From a bacterium (GTDB lineage Bacteria > Margulisbacteria > Marinamargulisbacteria > JAAEMD01): a stretch of 7,712 nt of DNA. The translations under genes were made by a program, and so were the position numbers. Shown here piece by piece: positions 1 to 4,700 of this stretch (the first letter of the stretch is position 1; each line of letters begins with the position of its first letter). The notes below the pieces were generated by a model, which was given only the letters and a program-made list of their open reading frames with translations, was not told where the DNA came from and searched no databases. The DNA is taken from positions 1-7,712 of the forward strand of contig JAAEMD010000336.1 of NCBI GenBank assembly GCA_024225875.1, read 5' to 3'.

Positions 1-33
1 GTTGTATCTTAAAGCGTTAAGAACGACAGACTC

Positions 34-951
34 CTAGCTCTCATTCAGCCCATACTGATCTGAAATGTCTTTTTTAAGATTGTGCATTTTAATATGAAGG
101 CTACTATGGCTTTGTTTTTTTATAGTAGCATTAAGGGTTGTTATTTGAGCATCAGCTTCTGCAAGTTCGTTATTCAATAAATCTAATTTACTCTTTTGAT
201 TATTAATTATAATCATCAGTTGTTTTATTTGATTATTAGCCTTTTTAAGTTCGTTACTCATAGAATCTATTTTACGTTTCTGAATATTTATTTTATTATT
301 AGCCAGCTTCAATTTTATATTCGTATAATGTGCATTGTCATTTTTTTGATTAGATTTTGCTTGTGGTTTTGTTCTTTTATTTTCATTGAAATAATGGCTT
401 ATAATAAGCGTAGATCGAAATAATAATTCTGATTTTGTTGATGAAATGGTTTTGTGCATAGTGTGATACTTTGTGAATGCTTGACTTATTTCTAATTTAG
501 GGGGATTGTCAATAGTTTCATCCTTTAAAAGGCTAAGGATAAGAGCTGCCACTTTACTGTCTTTGGAGGCATACTCGGACACAATCTCTGCCAGTGCTTC
601 AGATATTGATACATGTGTCATAGCTGAATTGCTACTTTTGCAAAAACTATCGCTTAAGTTTTTTGGGCTACTTAGAAGCGCTTTTATCAGGCTTTTTACA
701 TTTTTAACTTCAGTTTCGTTCAGAGTAGAAAAATTTTTTAATAAATAATTCAACAAATCGGAACTTATGAGCCTGCTTGCTTTTTCGTGCTGTAATATTT
801 TTATGCAATCGTCAGGCATTCTTTTAAAGTAATAATCTAATGTCGCATTTAGTAGATTCTTCTGTACAATATAATCTCTTTTAACATATGAAGTATCTTC
901 TATTAAAAAAAAATCTTTAAAAGCTTTACTTAATGATATTGTTTTTTTCAT
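34..951 (-). CDS. Hypothetical helical protein with a long C-terminal coiled coil (305 aa)
   Basis: The family is not recognised. The protein starts MKKTISLSKAF, is strongly predicted helical, and has no signal peptide or membrane segment. Residues about 214-277 show hydrophobic residues (mostly I, L, M, A) at 3-4 spacing for some nine heptads, with only two Gln breaks, which is a classic parallel coiled coil and suggests oligomerisation. Residues about 113-145 (motif SISEALAEIVSEYASKDS followed by a helix ending LILSLLKDE) resemble by eye the helical repeats of the large downstream-facing gene. The reading frame stays open 18 codons further upstream to a TTG at 1005, but the ATG at 951 is preferred because AAAGGA lies 11 nt upstream and the TTG has no such site. 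The gene is transcribed away from the large gene, with an IS remnant between them. The TAG stop is at 34-36; no terminator is visible before the window edge. A structural or adaptor role is only a guess. Confidence 0.8.
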   Translation of the reverse strand: MKKTISLSKAFKDFFLIEDTSYVKRDYIVQKNLLNATLDYYFKRMPDDCIKILQHEKASRLISSDLLNYLLKNFSTLNETEVKNVKSLIKALLSSPKNLSDSFCKSSNSAMTHVSISEALAEIVSEYASKDSKVAALILSLLKDETIDNPPKLEISQAFTKYHTMHKTISSTKSELLFRSTLIISHYFNENKRTKPQAKSNQKNDNAHYTNIKLKLANNKINIQKRKIDSMSNELKKANNQIKQLMIIINNQKSKLDLLNNELAEADAQITTLNATIKKQSHSSLHIKMHNLKKDISDQYGLNES

Positions 952-962
952 AGTAAGTTTCG

Positions 963-968
963 TCCTTT
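963..968 (-). promoter_or_regulatory. Ribosome binding site deciding the start of the 305-aa gene
   Basis: On the minus strand this reads AAAGGA, 11 nt before the ATG at 951. It favours that ATG over the in-frame upstream TTG at 1005. Further upstream a TATACT (1026-1031, minus strand) could be a -10 box, but no convincing -35 box accompanies it. Confidence 0.5.
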
Positions 969-1056
969 TAAATAAAATATGTATTTCTACTAAAAAAAAT
1001 TGCAAAAAGTTTTAATTTTAAACTCAGTATAGCTTAATTGTTAATATCATAAAATA

Positions 1057-1084
1057 GTTACATACTGGCCCACAATAGTGTTGG
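1057..1084 (+). repeat. Left terminal inverted repeat of the IS remnant
   Basis: It reads GTTACAT followed by ACTGGCCCACAATAGTGTTG and a final G, and matches the reverse complement of 1535-1562 at 27 of 28 positions. The 20-bp core from 1064 recurs exactly at 7652-7671. Confidence 0.9.
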
Positions 1085-1092
1085 CTGTCGGG

Positions 1093-1109
1093 AATGACAT
1101 TACGTCATT
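1093..1109. repeat. Subterminal hairpin in the IS left end
   Basis: AATGAC (1093-1098) and GTCATT (1104-1109) form a perfect 6-bp stem around a 5-nt loop. The ACGTCAT at 1102-1108 starts 38 nt after the TIR core start. The second IS copy has ACGTCAT at 7691, 39 nt after its core start, so this stretch is a conserved subterminal motif and possibly part of the transposase recognition site. Confidence 0.5.
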
Positions 1110-1140
1110 ATTTTCTGGTATTATACTTAATATTGACTTT

Positions 1141-1439
1141 ATGCGACCCATTTACTATCATCAGGAAATGAGATGCCCGAAATGTGAGGAGTATTATAAA
1201 AGAAATCCCGGCTGTAAAAGAGAGGTTCCGGAAAGAACACGGGTACCGGCCTGATCACAGGCGTAAAGGTCTGGAAAAGCTGTTTGGCAGAATCGAGGGC
1301 TGTCTGGCCCCGGACGTTCATATTCTTTCGGACGAGCAGCCGTGTTATAAGAAGATTGTTTTTTCAGCTATTTTTACTGAATAACCTGAGGTTCGGCTAC
1401 AGGAGAAAAAGAACCTGGGAAAAACATCACTTAATATAA
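1141..1439 (+). pseudogene. Transposase remnant (DDE type), frameshifted and internally deleted
   Basis: Three pieces are visible. The first, from ATG 1141, reads MRPIYYHQEMRCPKC and looks like the N terminus and first CxxC of a zinc ribbon; its frame later runs into a stop at about 1252. The second, 1184-1384, lies in another frame and contains EKHGYRPDHRRKGLE-like core sequence (here KEHGYRPDHRRKGLEKLFGR) and then HILSDEQPCYKKIV, whose Asp (1331-1333) fits the second catalytic Asp of a DDE core. The third, about 1359-1439, is in the third frame and reads LNNLRFGYRRKRTWEKH before a TAA, resembling a C-terminal segment of such transposases. The first catalytic Asp and the last Glu are missing. 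Two internal deletions would explain the frame jumps. The gene cannot make an active enzyme. Family assignment (IS1-like or IS1595-like) is from memory of sequence style and is tentative. Confidence 0.65.
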
Positions 1440-1534
1440 ATCAATTACCGCTTCCTTTTTAATTTTATTGTTCGTAACTGATGTTGATGGCTTTTTTTAG
1501 AACAAACCAGGCTCCAGAATTATTCTGTTTTTTA

Positions 1535-1562
1535 CCAGCACTATTGTGGGCCAGTATGTAAC
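1535..1562 (-). repeat. Right terminal inverted repeat of the IS remnant
   Basis: It is the reverse complement of the left end with a single mismatch (GTGCTGG against GTGTTGG when read inward). It marks the boundary between the element and the 166-bp leader region of the large gene. Confidence 0.9.
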
Positions 1563-1717
1563 CTTTGAACCTCTGAGTAATATGTTTAGCTTATTTATAT
1601 TCAGGGAATAACATAATTTAAAGCTAAATATGAATTTTAATACAGTTATCTCCGATTACTAATATAGAGTCTGGATAAAGACTAAAAATACTGTATTTAA
1701 AAAAATATCGGAATGAA

Positions 1718-1723
1718 GAGGAG
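1718..1723 (+). promoter_or_regulatory. Ribosome binding site of the large gene
   Basis: GAGGAG lies just before three consecutive possible start codons, GTG 1726, ATG 1729 and ATG 1732. Spacing is 2, 5 and 8 nt, so the GTG is too close and one of the two ATGs is the likely start. No convincing -35/-10 pair was found in 1563-1717, which is a very AT-rich leader. Confidence 0.7.
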
Positions 1724-1728
1724 TTGTG

Positions 1729-4700
1729 ATGATGGTTCTTAAGAAAATAATTAGTTACCCAGGCTATAGAGAAAATGTAAATAACTATGTTAGTAATAAA
1801 AGAAATTTTAATAAAAATGATAGCAATATTTTTAGATATAATATCATAGGTTGTATGATGACACATGGGAAGACTATTAAACAAGGCTTTTTTACACATA
1901 AGGGTGAATGTTATAAATTACCCAATATTATAAATTCAGAAGATTTTAATTATGAAAAATATGCATTAAATTCAAAAAGCCTGGAACTTAAGGTAAAGAC
2001 TCTGGGGAAATATAAAGTGACAGGTTATTTTAAAGACGGGTATATTGGATACGGATTGTTAGAGTACGACAATAAATTTTATCAAATAAATGAACCTTTT
2101 CAATTATCAGAGACCAGCTGTAAGGAATATATAAGTCAACAAAAACTGGAACCTGAGAAAATGAGAATTGGAAATTATGATGTAGCTGGCTTTTTTCAAA
2201 ACAATTATGTAGTTAGCGGAACTGTAAAATACAAAAATAGCATTTATTTATTACCCGCTACTTTCAAATTAGATATCAACAGTATAGAAAAATATATTTC
2301 TGACGAATCTCCTCTATATACTGCTGAAAACGAAATTACTGATAAAAAAAAGATTTATAGTTTAAAGAAGATGTTTCCTAAAATGACAACAAAAAAAATA
2401 GAATCTAAAGATATAAAGAAAATTTATGAGAAACTGGGTGAAATGTCTATTTATCCAGCCTTTAAGAATAATCCGATAATAAAAGAATACTTCAATTCCA
2501 GCAACGACAATGATAAAAGCCTGGTCGACAGTACTTTGCAATTATTCAAACAGATAGACGATAAAATAGATCTCATGAATGAAGATCAGCTCAAAGAATT
2601 TAAAGTTTTATTTAATGTTGCCTTTAGTAATTTAAAATGTTTTCCTGATATATATAGTAATTTGGGCGCTCTTGCTGTTAAAGCTACCTTGATGACCTCT
2701 CTTCCTGATAACAAAAGTTATAGTCCAGCTACTCTTTATGTAATAAACAAGATACTGGAGAAGAGACCAGAGATTATTGCCAGAGTAAATGGTTATGTAA
2801 ATAATTTTTTTAATGGAGCATCTGATTCTCAGGAAACGCATCAGAACATTTTTATAAATTATATTCTGGACAAACACTTTGGAATTAACTGTGGTATGAG
2901 TAAAGAAGATCACTATGTGACAGATAATGAAATAATGGACTATATAGTCATCCAAATTGCATATGATATCCTGTCAGTTGAATCTATGGCCGCCGATATG
3001 CGGAAAGAAATAGGTAACAGAGGTGATGTACTTTCCTTGCCTTTTATGCAATCTTTCTTTCGTTTGCAAGGAATAGATCCTCTAGATCTGGATGAAAAAA
3101 ACCCAAACTCTTTTATTGGTACTGATTATTCACTAACAGATCTGGGGGTCAGAATATTACTAATGGCCGCTTTAAAAGATACTGAATCTAAAGAAATATC
3201 TGTTCCAGAAATAAATCATAAAAAACAAAAATTTGCTGATGAATGCTTGAAAATAATGAAAAAAGAAGCTACTTCATTTAAATCAGATGTCACAGATTTT
3301 GTAACAAAAGAACAAAAAGTGAAATACTTTTTTAGACTGTTCGTAAAATTGAAAGCAGCTGCTTTATCAAGGGTGAAACTTGATAAATACTTTAAACATT
3401 TTAACAGTCTTGACTTTAACTCAAAACTGGAGTCACTCTACTTACTATGCAATAATTATTCAAAAGAAGAAATTACTAATAGTATTCAGTCCTCAAAAGA
3501 AGTTGAAGCAGTATTAAAGTATATTAATACAGCATTAAAAAATAACAAGGAAAGCATGGCTAACTGGATGAAGGAAAAGGGTCATAAAATATCTGTGATG
3601 CTCAATATGTGTAGTGATGAGGTTAAAAAAACATTATTATGTGATTGGGAGGGGATTGGTAAATCTATATTGCAATACCAGAGGGGGCAATTTTTTGAAA
3701 TATTAAATGATTATAGTAAAGAAGAGCTGTTGTCTATGCTTGAATCTACATATGTTTCATCTACTGGTTTCTCATGTCATAATTATATTGCTATTGCTCT
3801 GCAAAGCTCGGATGTCTTTGCTGAAATTGCTTCTAAACTTGATAAAGAACAGATTTTGCCAATGCTTACCCGCAATAAGCAACTTTTACTAAAGGATCTT
3901 GTAGGCAAAAAAGGGGATGCTGTAGTTAAAATACTTTCTAAATTTGATACTGCAAAAGTTTTGACGTTTCTTAAATGCTATAATAACAAATTAATGAAGC
4001 TGCTTGCAAAAAATAATGGTGTGGGGTTAGCTAAAATACTTTCTGTAATGGACAATGAAACAATTAAGGCCATACTTGACAATAATATAATAGGTCTTCT
4101 GGCTAACAAACAACCCCAGGGACTGGTAGACATATATAAGAAGCTTGATCAAGACTATGCAGTATCTTTTTTTAAGATAGTAGATCAGAATATTTATTGG
4201 AGAATATTCCAAAACACTGGCTACTCATTTGCTGAGCTTATAGAAGGCAGAGAAGAAGAAATAGTGAAAAATATTCTTCAAAGGGAACGCGACCTTATAT
4301 GCGTAAAAACGAACAAAACACTGTTACCTTCTATGATTGATGATAATTGTCAGGCTTTTGTAAGTATCTTAAGCAAGGTTAAGAGTTCATTAATTAAGAA
4401 AACCCTGAAAAAAGAGTTTAATGGTAGCAATATAGCTAACGAACTAGCTGAAAATCACAGCAATATGTTTGCAGAGATTTTAACCTGTATGGACAAGAAA
4501 GATATGCTGGAGATTCTAGCTCTACCATTACAATCTTCAGGTTCATCAAAATTAACATCTGTATTATCACATATGAGTACTGATGACCTGAGCAATTTTT
4601 TTATGAATTTAAATCTGAGTGATCAAGAGTTCTTGAAGTTTCTTAACATGCCTGTTGATGATAACGGTAATACGTTATTATCTGATATATTAGATAACAA

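Larger units (their letters stand above)
1057..1562 (+). mobile_element. Internally deleted insertion sequence (506 bp, MITE-like remnant)
   Basis: The element is bounded by 28-bp inverted repeats matching at 27 positions. The interior is visibly richer in G and C than the AT-rich flanks and contains three out-of-frame pieces of a DDE-type transposase. It is too short to encode a full transposase, so it is a non-autonomous or dead derivative. The outermost 7 bp of each end (GTTACAT / ATGTAAC) are probably target sequence, because another copy at the right edge of the window shares only the 20 bp ACTGGCCCACAATAGTGTTG. By that view the element proper is 1064-1555. The transposase fragment recalls IS1-like or IS1595-like transposases (zinc ribbon followed by a catalytic core), but the family is not certain. 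Confidence 0.8.

Noticed and set aside
196..748. Plus-strand open frames at 196-423 and 506-748
   Set aside because: They run antisense to the 305-aa gene, whose coiled-coil heptads and ribosome site make it the real one.
1515..1533. Possible rho-independent terminator: CAGAA-TTA-TTCTG followed by six T
   Set aside because: The stem is only 5 bp and AT-rich with a 3-nt loop, too weak to call; it may be incidental within the IS remnant.
1563..1717. Sigma-70-like promoter for the large gene
   Set aside because: Several TA-rich hexamers such as TAATAT at 1660 could be -10 boxes, but none has a fair -35 at proper spacing in this AT-rich stretch.
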